This document shows, piece after piece, positions 5,399 through 12,273 of a stretch of DNA of 40,659 nt. The DNA lies in IMG/VR virus record IMGVR_UViG_3300015360_000086, positions 1-40,659 of that record; one strand, written 5' to 3'. Position 1 is the stretch's first letter. Each line of letters opens with the position of its first letter. The notes beneath the pieces are model-generated. The model was given only the letters and a program-made list of their open reading frames with translations. It was not told the origin of the DNA and did no database searches. The position numbers and the translations under genes were made by a program. Origin of the DNA: a virus.

Positions 5399-5596
5399 AT
5401 GATGATGAACGCACGTAAGATCGATGACCGTCTTAAAAAGTTAAAGAGCGAACTCAAGAAGCAAAAAATTATGGTGTACCTATCCAATGATATGTACGCG
5501 GACTTTAAGTCTCTCTGTGCGCGCAAGGACTTCTCGATGAATGAGGTCATCACCGCGCTGATCCGCGAGTACACGGACGACTCGTCAAAAAAATGA
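5399..5596 (+). CDS. Ribbon-helix-helix DNA-binding protein
   Basis: The product is 65 residues. A basic N-terminal helix (residues 5-24) is followed by the beta strand KIMVYLSNDMYADFKSLC and helices FSMNEVITALIREY, the layout of CopG/Arc/ParG-type regulators. The strand would enter the major groove as an intertwined dimer. It probably represses its own promoter and the divergent operon through the palindromes at 5295-5342; that is inference. Its TGA overlaps the ATG of the broken neuB (ATGA), which suggests it was once cotranscribed with sugar-synthesis genes. Three consecutive ATG codons leave the exact start open. Confidence 0.75.
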   Translation: MMMNARKIDDRLKKLKSELKKQKIMVYLSNDMYADFKSLCARKDFSMNEVITALIREYTDDSSKK

Positions 5597-6122
5597 TGCG
5601 ACATCTTATTAGCAAGTATCAAATTGGTGACGGATGCAAGCCATTCATCATCGCAGAAGTGGGATCTAACTGGACAACCCTCGATGACTGCATTCAGTCG
5701 ATCTCAAGTGCCAAGCTGTGCGGTGCGGATGCAGTGAAGTTTCAGGCATTCAACTATGACGCGCTTTACGGCCCTGGACTTATGCCTCTCGTTAAGGGCC
5801 ACAATCCGAGTCTCCCACTTGCCTGGCTACCTAAGCTGAAAGATTGGGCAGACACATGTGATATCGAATTTATGTGCTCTGCATTCAGCCCTGAATTAGT
5901 TGAGGCCGTGAATCCTTACGTGAATGTGCATAAGGTCGCATCCGCTGATTTGTCGCATGTGCGGATCTTTACAACGGCATCCTCCGGATGTAGCCGCTCG
6001 GTATTATTGCAAAGGGGGCTCTATGAAACCTCAGTCCCTTTGCAATTAATCAGGTGACGGGGAAAACGGCTATGCGTGCGGTCAAGGCAGGTGATACAAT
6101 CAAGCCGGGGCAGTGCATTTGA
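5593..6122 (+). pseudogene. neuB: Disrupted sialic-acid/legionaminic-acid synthase (neuB)
   Basis: The first about 125 residues (ISKYQIGDGCKPFIIAEVGSNW..., CGADAVKFQAF, FMCSAFSPELVEAV, VHKVASADL) are the N-terminal half of a NeuB-type TIM barrel, which condenses phosphoenolpyruvate with an N-acetyl-sugar. At 5970 the sequence switches to a 59-bp piece copied from 2081-2139. The remaining frame stops at 6055. Just after it, in another frame, TGKTAMRAVKAGDTIKPGQCI and a stop (about 6054-6122) is the start of the C-terminal SAF (antifreeze-like) domain. About 150 central residues are missing, so the enzyme cannot work. The start overlaps the previous stop (ATGA). Confidence 0.8.
5970..6028. repeat. 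59-bp inverted repeat, right copy inside neuB
   Basis: This matches the reverse complement of 2081-2139 at 58 of 59 positions. It marks the exact point at which the neuB reading frame is lost. It carries a ribosome binding site and start codon (AAAGGGGGCTCTATG) belonging to the exported-protein gene, here out of context. The 3.9-kb segment between the copies could invert by homologous recombination. Confidence 0.9.
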
Positions 6123-6290
6123 CGGCCTTCGTTCAGTAGGGCTACACGAACCCGTCAGAGCACAGCAGTAAGCTTTGACCAACTTACAGCCTCACAACTA
6201 ATGTCCGGCTTCGACTAGCTCGGATCTGATCGATTTCATTGATCAGGCCTCCCGAGGATTCTTTGCCGCGACTGTTACAGGAGCATTGGG

Positions 6291-8126
6291 ATGTCTTCGA
6301 CTAATAAGAATCTTAGATTAATTAATCAACTTTTTTGCAACCCGTCATTCCATGTCGGCAAGGAAAGCCTTGCATACATCGTCCGGGACATCATCAACAT
6401 GAATTGGTGGAATACGTCCGGCGTATTGCTCGGGTATAAAAACAACAAACGGATCTGCGCCGACTTTACTGAAACTCAAAAACGAATCGCCGTGCAGCTT
6501 AAAGAATTCTACCGGGCCAGGCGCATCGGGATTAAGCGGGAAGATACGTTTAGGCGCGAGATACGCGGAGTGATTGACGGGTCTATGTCGGTGTCCCAAC
6601 AGCTCTCTGCTTACTCTATGCGGTCGCGGGCTAACCCGTCTCAATATTTTTTTGATGCATCCGGGGATATGACCTGGGTCGATTGCACGTCGCGTGCGAC
6701 GTATGCGGCTAAGTACGTATATCAAAACGGATACGCCGATTTCGACGGCAAGTGCCGATTACTCGGTTGCACCGCGATTGTTGAGGCCATCCAATTGGGG
6801 ACTTGCTGTGATCTCGGTGTCACCTCCTATTTTATTGAGGGTAGTAATAGCGTCAAGGCGGAGATTTTCTCGCAACGCACCGAACAGTTCACGGTCGCCG
6901 AATGGGCTAAAAAGCTCGGTATCATCGTGCTGCCAGAACGGCATTGGCTTTTTGAGGAAATCAAAAACGTTAGGACCGATCCCTTTAAAAACTACGAAAA
7001 ACAACGAGTGTTACTCGGGGACGCACAGGGTGTTAACGAGGTGCTCTATGGATTTCGAACTTCCGCAAGCGCCGCAAGCGCCGCAAGCGCCGCAAGCGCC
7101 GCAAGCCACGCAAGCAACGCAAACGCCGCAAGCAACGCAAGCCGAGCAAGCGACGCAAGCCAAGCAAGCGACGCAAGCAACGCAAGCAACGCAAGCAACG
7201 CAAGCCACGCAAGCGCCGCAAGCTACGCAAGCCGAGCAAGCGCCGCAAGCGACGCAAGCAACGCAAGCCACGCAAGCGCCGCAAGCCGAGCAAGCCGAGC
7301 AAGCGACGCAAGCTACGTAAGCCGAGCAAGCGACGCAAGCCGAGCAAGCGGCGCAAGCCACGCAAGCTCCGCAAGCCGAGCAAGCAACGTAAGCGCCGCA
7401 AGCGATGCGGGATCTACTGGTTTTTTAGGGTTGAGCTGGGACGGGTGCAAAACGGCGATACAACAACCTGATGGGTTATTCTACCCGGCAGAATTCAGAA
7501 AAAACATTTTTGCAATTGCCGGGAATTGGAAAATAAACTCAGGCGTGGCTGGGCTCGCTCGCGTCGGATGGTTTGACCCATTCTCAGGCCATGGTACGAG
7601 TCCCCTGTACGCTAAACGCCACGGGATCAATTATCTAGGTTTCGACACTAACAAACGCGCGTTTGCCGAGTACCTAGACATAGTCAACGAGGAGTGCAGA
7701 GCGACGCCTGGCGCGGAGGTTGAAATTCGATGTAGCGATTCAACTCAGTTCGACGCGTCGCTCGTGGGAAAATTCGACCTCTGCTACACTAGTCCACCCT
7801 ATTTCAACTTTGAGGAGTACGGCGGGAATACTGCGCATTTCTCGGGCTGTAACTCTTACGACGATTTTCACAGCCAAGTGACGGTTCCGGTTTTTAATAA
7901 CGTCTATCAGTATCTCCTACCCGGCGGTACCCTGGCATTACAGGTAGAAAAGAATGATAGCGCCGTAAATAACTGGGTTCGCGTCGTAGCGGCCCTGGGA
8001 TTTGAGCTGGTAAGCCAATCACTGACAGGCGGGGAGAGTAATAAATATTCCATGTTATCTAAACGTGACCAAAACCTGCTTATTTTTACACGACCTGGCG
8101 ACTGCACACTCTTTAAATCCGGGTGA
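6291..8126 (+). CDS. DNA methyltransferase with internal Ala-Ser-X repeat
   Basis: The product is 611 residues, starting after AGGAG. Residues 1-257 form a non-repetitive N-terminal region of unknown fold, possibly target recognition. Residues 259-372 are the Ala-Ser-X repeat. Residues 373-611 are a class I methyltransferase: motif I FDPFSGHGTSP (about 428-438), the acidic residue after motif I in YLGFDTN, then the catalytic motif IV DLCYTSPPYFNFEEYG (about 496-511), and a C-terminal LPGGTLALQVEKN strand. TSPPY marks an N4-cytosine or N6-adenine amino-methyltransferase, with motif I before motif IV. It probably protects the genome from host restriction. No cognate restriction gene is adjacent. 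The 168 bases upstream hold no convincing gene. Confidence 0.8.
   Translation: MSSTNKNLRLINQLFCNPSFHVGKESLAYIVRDIINMNWWNTSGVLLGYKNNKRICADFTETQKRIAVQLKEFYRARRIGIKREDTFRREIRGVIDGSMSVSQQLSAYSMRSRANPSQYFFDASGDMTWVDCTSRATYAAKYVYQNGYADFDGKCRLLGCTAIVEAIQLGTCCDLGVTSYFIEGSNSVKAEIFSQRTEQFTVAEWAKKLGIIVLPERHWLFEEIKNVRTDPFKNYEKQRVLLGDAQGVNEVLYGFRTSASAASAASAASAASHASNANAASNASRASDASQASDASNASNASNASHASAASYASRASAASDASNASHASAASRASRASDASYVSRASDASRASGASHASSASRASNVSAASDAGSTGFLGLSWDGCKTAIQQPDGLFYPAEFRKNIFAIAGNWKINSGVAGLARVGWFDPFSGHGTSPLYAKRHGINYLGFDTNKRAFAEYLDIVNEECRATPGAEVEIRCSDSTQFDASLVGKFDLCYTSPPYFNFEEYGGNTAHFSGCNSYDDFHSQVTVPVFNNVYQYLLPGGTLALQVEKNDSAVNNWVRVVAALGFELVSQSLTGGESNKYSMLSKRDQNLLIFTRPGDCTLFKSG
7065..7406 (+). 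repeat. 38 tandem GCAAGCNNN nonamers encoding Ala-Ser-X
   Basis: There are thirty-eight 9-base units, all in frame with the methyltransferase. Only four depart from GCAAGC (GCAAAC in unit 7, GTAAGC in units 29 and 37, and a final GAT codon). The third codon varies: GCC, AAC, GAC, CAC, TAC, GGC, TCC, CGA, CAA. Most end in C. The other + frame (Gln-Ala-X) and two minus frames are also open through the repeat because of its composition. Confidence 0.95.
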
Positions 8127-8161
8127 GTTTAAAGCGATGATCCTAAAGATTCAGGGGAAGA

Positions 8162-8356
8162 ATGAATGAACCGGATCCGGACAAAAGGACATGCTCCCGT
8201 TGCCAATACGGAGAGCCGTCATTCAATTTGCTGTGGTGTGTTATCCACGAGATCACCGTTCGCTCCGATGAGACCTGCCATTCTTTCGAAAAAAAGTACG
8301 ATTACAAATACGCGATGGATGCCGATGGCTCTTTAGTGGTGGTTAAAAAACCCTAG
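8162..8356 (+). CDS. Small Cys-containing protein
   Basis: The product is 64 residues with a good ribosome binding site (GGGGAAG). The pattern CSRCQYGEP (11-19), CVIHE (26-30) and DETCHSFE (36-43) has four Cys and two His spaced as in small phage zinc-binding proteins of unknown role. It ends 10 bases before the right end of the TnpB element. It follows the methyltransferase closely (35 bases) and is probably cotranscribed with it. Confidence 0.6.
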   Translation: MNEPDPDKRTCSRCQYGEPSFNLLWCVIHEITVRSDETCHSFEKKYDYKYAMDADGSLVVVKKP

Positions 8357-8366
8357 CGCGGCTACA

Positions 8367-8440
8367 TTGACGTCCTCCCCGGCCTGAAGGCCTTTAAGGC
8401 CGCTTACGCGGCGGGGATTCCCTTAAGCGGCTTTCGCCGC
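8367..8440 (-). ncRNA. IS605-type right end and probable guide-RNA hairpins
   Basis: On the minus strand, GAATCCCCGCCGC...GGCCGGGGAGGACGTCAA is the characteristic 3' end of IS200/IS605-family elements, with nested hairpins (GGCC-TGAA-GGCC and GCCGC...GCGGC inside CCCCG/CGGGG). In active elements this region forms the 3' part of the TnpB omega RNA, with the guide read from the flanking bases beyond GTCAA. Family identity rests on the remembered consensus; RNA function here is inferred, and the linked tnpB is broken. Confidence 0.6.
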
Positions 8441-9290
8441 TCTTAGCGAGTCACGCCCGAATCGAAGAATATTCAAAGCAGCGTTGACGTCCCTGTCGTG
8501 ATGACTGTGACATTCGCTGCAAATCCATTCTCTTACCCCAAGACCACTTAGTCCGCTCGGCCCTGTCTTTTTGCGACAAGATGAGCAAGTGATCGTGGAG
8601 GAATTCTCATTCACTTCGTGGTAGTAGCCTGAATACCTAATGGCTTTATACTTCAGAAAACCTCGGATGACTCCGATCGAAGCGTCTGTTGAACTTTTTC
8701 CATTTCCTGACTGAACAAACTTTCCATTCACATCACCCATGAAAATAGTATGGAATTTTCTGGATGCCTTCGTAGTCTCCTTATGGATGTGATCCCTCCG
8801 TTTGTTTTTTATTTTTGCATGAATTTTTTTAACTTGTTTCGTTTTACGCGCTAGTTGCGCCTTAGCAAGCTTGTCTTCTAACTTCCTAAATTCCAAAGTA
8901 TTCTCGATGACTGTACCATCACTAAATACCACCGATGTTTTTAAACCAGGGTCAGCCCCTGCCTCTTCAACCGTATGCTTGTGATCGATTTTTGAAACTT
9001 CACAAACAATATTTACATACCAATGACCTTGAGCATCTTGAGAAAATGACCCTGACAAAACTCGACCATCAATAGGACGAGATAGCCATAGTTTATAGCC
9101 ATGACCTGAATAGGTGACATTTTTGCTTAAACGGTATCCAGCCTAGAGAACGTTTAGATCCCCGAGAACTCCTCCAGCGAAGTTTTCTTTTTTTGAACTG
9201 AATTCTCCTCAGTACATATTCCTCGCAAATTGCCTGAACCGTCACACTACTGATTCCGAGTAACCGTCCGAGTCTATGGGCAGCAGACAC
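8423..9290 (-). pseudogene. tnpB: Frameshifted TnpB (IS605 OrfB family)
   Basis: Two adjacent minus-strand frames together make one TnpB. The first (9290-9093) holds the N-terminal part (SVTVQAICEEYVLRR..., KKRKLRWRSSRGSKRSLGWIPFKQK). The second continues VTYSGHGYKLW..SRPIDGRVLSGSF, then RuvC-I GADPGLKTSVV, RuvC-II region IFMGDVNG, the zinc motif CSSC...CSEC and RuvC-III HHDRDVNAALNIL. The break is at a run of five A (minus strand, about 9118-9122), where one missing base explains the shift. TnpB is an RNA-guided DNA nuclease. This subfamily has Gly-Asp where canonical TnpB has Glu-Asp in RuvC-II, so activity would be doubtful even without the shift. A sequencing error in the A run is possible. 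Confidence 0.8.
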
Positions 9291-9334
9291 AAGTTAAGTG
9301 GACTAGGGTTGTTGATTTTATTTAGAGGCACATG

Positions 9335-9349
9335 ATAACACTTTGTAAT
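9335..9349 (+). promoter_or_regulatory. Palindromic ATAACA-N3-TGTAAT element at a gene start
   Basis: This is related to the ATTACA-N3-TGTTAT motifs at 12239, 30755, 35709, 40189 and 40294. Here the start codon of the methyltransferase overlaps the element itself, unlike the four cases with an 8-base gap, so it may be an operator rather than a start signal. Confidence 0.45.
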
Positions 9350-9923
9350 GGCAAAAATACTCACACCGTTACAGTTCCCCATCAAGCTTGAGGTGGGTAC
9401 TGGTCAGAATCCAAATCCAGGATATGTACATCTGGATATCGATCCTGGCTTCCCTCACCTCGAAATCGTCTGCGATATGTCAAAGGAGCCGATCCCGGTG
9501 CCGGACAATTCGTGTTCCGATCTGCTCGCTAATCATGTGATTGAGCACATTCCGTGGAGGCAACTCCCCTTCATCATCAAGGAATGGTTCCGGGTTCTTC
9601 AGCCAGGTGGGAAGCTGTTCTTCCGTACTCCTGACTTGGAATTCATTTGCAGAACCTATCTCGAAGGTAAGACTACGAAGGAATGGCCTGGAGATGAAGC
9701 AGGAATGGTAGAAGTGTTTGGAGACTGCGGACCCTCGCAATGGGCTATAATCAAGCTCTTCTCGGGGCAAGACTACCCATCGAACTTTCATTTTCATAAC
9801 CTCGATCTTCAGAGTGCTACAGATCTTCTTACACGTTACGGGTTTATTAATGTGAACCGAGTCTCTGTACTTCCTGTCTATTCTCCGGGTGAATTGCAGG
9901 TCGAGGCATTCAAGCCTTCATAA
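9348..9923 (+). CDS. Class I SAM-dependent methyltransferase
   Basis: The product is 191 residues. KLEVGTGQNPNPGYVHLDIDPG (13-34) is the glycine-rich SAM-binding loop and following acidic residue. CDMSKEPIPVPDNSCSDLLANHVIEHIPW (42-70) and LQPGGKLFFRTPDLE (84-98) are the later Methyltransf_11 strands. Phages carry this type next to glycosyltransferases, where it probably modifies sugars or small substrates rather than DNA; that is inference. The start codon lies inside an ATAACACTTTGTAAT palindrome (9335-9349) and has no ribosome binding site. A strong terminator follows, so this is a one-gene unit. Confidence 0.75.
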   Translation: MAKILTPLQFPIKLEVGTGQNPNPGYVHLDIDPGFPHLEIVCDMSKEPIPVPDNSCSDLLANHVIEHIPWRQLPFIIKEWFRVLQPGGKLFFRTPDLEFICRTYLEGKTTKEWPGDEAGMVEVFGDCGPSQWAIIKLFSGQDYPSNFHFHNLDLQSATDLLTRYGFINVNRVSVLPVYSPGELQVEAFKPS

Positions 9924-9953
9924 GATTACTCTTCAATCACTGCATTTCATTTC

Positions 9954-9990
9954 ATGCCCAGTACACCCTGTGTATTGGGCATTTTCTTTT
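9954..9990 (+). terminator. Intrinsic terminator after the SAM methyltransferase
   Basis: The stem ATGCCCA/TGGGCAT is extended by a G-T pair and TACAC/GTGTA, with a three-base loop, and is followed by TTTCTTTT. It lies 30 bases after the stop. Confidence 0.85.
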
Positions 9991-10082
9991 GACTTAGTTT
10001 CTAATTCATTCACAATTAATTCAATGCGCCATTCCTTACGTTCGGTCTCCCTCTTAAAACATAGGTGCAAAGGTGGATGCGA

Positions 10083-11228
10083 ATGAAAGAAATTAAGCTG
10101 ACTCATGCGGAAAAAGCCCTTCTTTCTGAGAAAGATAAAAAGTACGACGAACGAGCTACCGCTGAAGATTGCATCAACGATTTGCGCAAGCTTCAGGGTA
10201 AATTCCCACTCAAGCACATCACGAGAAACTTCTACCGGATCAACGGGAAGTTTTCAGACTCTACCTGGAACAGACATTTCGGGACCTTTTTAGAATTCAG
10301 ACGGCAAGCCGCTCTTGAACTTTCTCGTAATCAACACGCCCTGGAGCGGAAGATCGCAAAGCACGCATCGCTCGATGTTTACCGCAAATTTTACCATGAA
10401 GAAGTTCTCCCTTATCACCAGAAATACAACTGGTCTGTGAAGCAAAAGGGAAGATTCAAGACGATCCTCGTGGGTTCTGACTTCCACGATATCGAAGTGG
10501 ACGAGTTTGTCCTCTCTGTTTTCATCGATACAGCACGCAGAGTTCAGCCAGACGTGATTGTTTTGAACGGGGATATCTTTGACTTGTACGAATTCAGCCG
10601 ATTCTCGATTGATCCTCGCCACGTTAAGATCAAAGAACGCTTTGACTACGTGAAGGACCATATTTTCGGAGCACTGAGAAAAGCTTGTCCCAAGGCTCAG
10701 ATTGACTTGATCTGCGGGAACCACGAAGCGCGTCTACTTAAGTTACTCGCTGACAAGACTCCAGCCGTAAAAGTACTTCTGTCTGACGTGATGGGGCTTG
10801 GCTTGGCAGACATCTTCGGGCTCGATGACTACGGCATCAACATGGTTTCCAAGTTCGATCTCGCTGCCTGGAGCAATCCAGATATCAACGAAGAGATCAA
10901 ACAGAACTACCAAGTCTATTACGACACCTTCATTGCCAGCCACTTCAAGGATCTTCAGTTTGGTCTTTCCGGAACCTCAGGCCACACCCATCGGCCAGAG
11001 CAGGTGACCTTCAGAAACATCCCCATGGGACGGCTTGCTTGGACTAATACGGGTTGCATTCATAAAGTGGACGCCGAGTATGTGGACGGATTCTGTGGTT
11101 GGCAGAACTCATTCATGATGGCAGTCGTGGACCGTGAAAAGAAAGTGGCTAACCATTCTCACATCATCATTCCTGGTGACTTCGTTATCGTAGAAGGGAA
11201 GCTTTACACGCGCAAAGAAACTGAATAA
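10083..11228 (+). CDS. Metallophosphoesterase with DNA-binding-like N-terminal domain
   Basis: From ATG 10083 (ribosome binding site AAAGGTGG, 6 bases spacing) the product is 381 residues. Residues about 15-85 (AEDCINDLRKLQGKFP...FYRINGKFSDSTWNRHFGTFLEF) resemble the small helical repeat seen next to homing endonucleases, suggesting DNA contact. From about residue 125 the calcineurin-like fold shows its metal ligands in order: SDFHD, NGDIFDLYEF, GNHEARL and SGHTHR. It would hydrolyse phosphodiesters or phosphomonoesters with two metal ions. SDFHD replaces the usual GDxH. Upstream in-frame starts (GTG 10065, ATG 10077) are less well placed. Substrate is unknown; a role in DNA processing is a guess from the N-terminal domain. 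Confidence 0.8.
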   Translation: MKEIKLTHAEKALLSEKDKKYDERATAEDCINDLRKLQGKFPLKHITRNFYRINGKFSDSTWNRHFGTFLEFRRQAALELSRNQHALERKIAKHASLDVYRKFYHEEVLPYHQKYNWSVKQKGRFKTILVGSDFHDIEVDEFVLSVFIDTARRVQPDVIVLNGDIFDLYEFSRFSIDPRHVKIKERFDYVKDHIFGALRKACPKAQIDLICGNHEARLLKLLADKTPAVKVLLSDVMGLGLADIFGLDDYGINMVSKFDLAAWSNPDINEEIKQNYQVYYDTFIASHFKDLQFGLSGTSGHTHRPEQVTFRNIPMGRLAWTNTGCIHKVDAEYVDGFCGWQNSFMMAVVDREKKVANHSHIIIPGDFVIVEGKLYTRKETE

Positions 11229-11250
11229 CCGCAACAGAGGGGAGTGATCC

Positions 11251-11862
11251 ATGGCAAAGAAGATTAATCGCGATGAAATTGATCGCCTCCACGACTACGG
11301 GATCTACATTCCTACGCGCACAATTTTCATGGGCTCAGAAAGCTACGACATCGAGCAAGGTGAATCTGGATGCGACGGCTTCATGGCTGAAAGAATTATC
11401 AAGAACCTACACGTTCTTGAATCGATCAGCATAGATCCAATCACCATTCTGATGAACAACATCGGTGGGGACGAGTACCACGGGTTTGCGATCTACGATG
11501 CGATCCAGGCTTGTAAAAGTCATGTCACAATCCGAGTGTTCGGGCACGCCATGTCCATGGGTTCTATCATCCTTCAAGCGGCGGACGACAGGATCATGGC
11601 CCCTACCTCTCGACAGATGATTCATTATGGAACATGGGGCATTCACGATCACGCAAAGACCACCCAGCAATGGGCAAAAGAAGGACAGAAGATCGACTGT
11701 TGGATGGAGCAAATGTACCTGGATAAAATGAAAGAGAAGAATCCCAAAGCAAGCCTGGGTCATCTCAAGAAGATGCTCGATCACGACACTTTCCTCACCG
11801 CTCAAGAATCTTGCGTGCTCGGACTGTGCGATTCTGTGAGCATTAAACAGGGTAAAGGCTGA
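11251..11862 (+). CDS. clpP: ClpP-like serine protease
   Basis: The product is 203 residues, the usual ClpP size, after the ribosome binding site GGGGAG. The catalytic triad is visible: Ser102 in GHAMSMGSII, His125 in RQMIHYGTWG, and an Asp at 177 or 179 in MLDHDTFLTAQE. ITILMNNIGGDEYHGFAIYDAI (65-86) matches the ClpP/crotonase core. ClpP forms a tetradecameric chamber fed by a Clp ATPase. Phage copies are used as prohead proteases or possibly to redirect host proteolysis. No capsid gene is near, so an early, host-directed role is as likely as head maturation. No ATPase partner is visible. Confidence 0.85.
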   Translation: MAKKINRDEIDRLHDYGIYIPTRTIFMGSESYDIEQGESGCDGFMAERIIKNLHVLESISIDPITILMNNIGGDEYHGFAIYDAIQACKSHVTIRVFGHAMSMGSIILQAADDRIMAPTSRQMIHYGTWGIHDHAKTTQQWAKEGQKIDCWMEQMYLDKMKEKNPKASLGHLKKMLDHDTFLTAQESCVLGLCDSVSIKQGKG

Positions 11863-11886
11863 GCCGAATTATTACATAAATTGAAT

Positions 11887-11915
11887 TTGACACGACACAA
11901 TGTAAAGGCTAATAG
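11887..11915 (+). promoter_or_regulatory. Sigma70-type promoter for the AT-hook gene
   Basis: TTGACA (11887-11892), a 17-base spacer and TAATAG (11910-11915) form a good host-type promoter 37 bases before the AT-hook gene start. The spacer contains ACACAATGTAA, related to the palindrome at 12239. Confidence 0.6.
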
Positions 11916-11952
11916 GGGCTCGGTAACTAAACGCATTACCGAGGAGTACCCA

Positions 11953-12153
11953 ATGGATTTTAAATCAATGATCGAGCAGATGGTTAAAACTGAAGTTCAA
12001 AAAACCCTGACTCAGATCTTCTCAGGCACCGTGACTGAAGCCCCAAAGACCCGCAAGCCCTGGACCCGCCGCGCTAAGGTTGTCAAAACTAAGCGCATGG
12101 GTCGTCCTCCTGGGACCAAGAACAAGACTGACAAAGCTTCAAAACAGGCTTAA
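11953..12153 (+). CDS. Small basic AT-hook protein
   Basis: The product is 66 residues from ATG 11953 (GAGGAG 8 bases upstream); the frame runs further up but without a site. The N-terminal half is a helix (MDFKSMIEQMVKTEVQKTLTQIF) that may dimerise. The C-terminal half is strongly basic, with an AT-hook-like core KRMGRPPGTKNK (GRP flanked by Lys/Arg) that binds the minor groove of AT-rich DNA. It is framed by its own promoter and terminator, as expected for an abundantly expressed nucleoid-like or regulatory phage protein. Confidence 0.65.
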   Translation: MDFKSMIEQMVKTEVQKTLTQIFSGTVTEAPKTRKPWTRRAKVVKTKRMGRPPGTKNKTDKASKQA

Positions 12154-12173
12154 TTTAAGCCTTATTCAAATTC

Positions 12174-12218
12174 AAAGCCCCCTGTAAATCCATGATTTGC
12201 AAGGGGCTTTTTTTATTT
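12174..12218 (+). terminator. Intrinsic terminator after the AT-hook gene
   Basis: AAAGCCCC pairs with GGGGCTTT, and the stem continues into TAAATC/GATTTG around a CAT loop. Eight or more T follow. It separates the AT-hook gene from the helicase gene. Confidence 0.9.
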
Positions 12219-12238
12219 CTATAGGTCAATCTAGACAC

Positions 12239-12273
12239 ATTACAATATGTAATTCGTCTGGTATGATTTAAGT
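12239..12273 (+). promoter_or_regulatory. Palindromic operator and extended -10, leaderless start
   Basis: ATTACA-ATA-TGTAAT (12239-12253) is a perfect palindrome. TGG-TATGAT (12259-12267) is an extended -10 whose end lies 6 bases before ATG 12274, so the transcript would start at or next to the start codon. There is no ribosome binding site. A TTACAA at 16 bases upstream of the -10 could serve as a -35. Confidence 0.6.

Noticed and set aside
6123-6290. Possible short gene between neuB remnant and methyltransferase
   Set aside because: A phrase SDLIDFIDQASRGFF can be read near 6220, but there is no start or complete frame. It may be another remnant.
6694-7320. 208-residue + strand ORF ending in Gln-Ala-X repeats
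   Set aside because: It is the shifted reading of the Ala-Ser-X array and of the methyltransferase N-terminal region; its first 110 residues look like random out-of-frame sequence.
7011-7401. Cys-rich and Leu/Arg-rich minus-strand ORFs over the nonamer array
   Set aside because: They come only from the repeat composition and have no start signals or non-repetitive domain.
1195-7406. CRISPR array in the repeat-rich region
   Set aside because: Repeat units are 6 or 9 bases without unique spacers, and no cas gene is nearby apart from a general Cas4/RecB-like nuclease far away.
10290-10724. 144-residue minus-strand ORF in the phosphoesterase gene
   Set aside because: It is a shadow of the metallophosphoesterase; all motifs are on the + strand.
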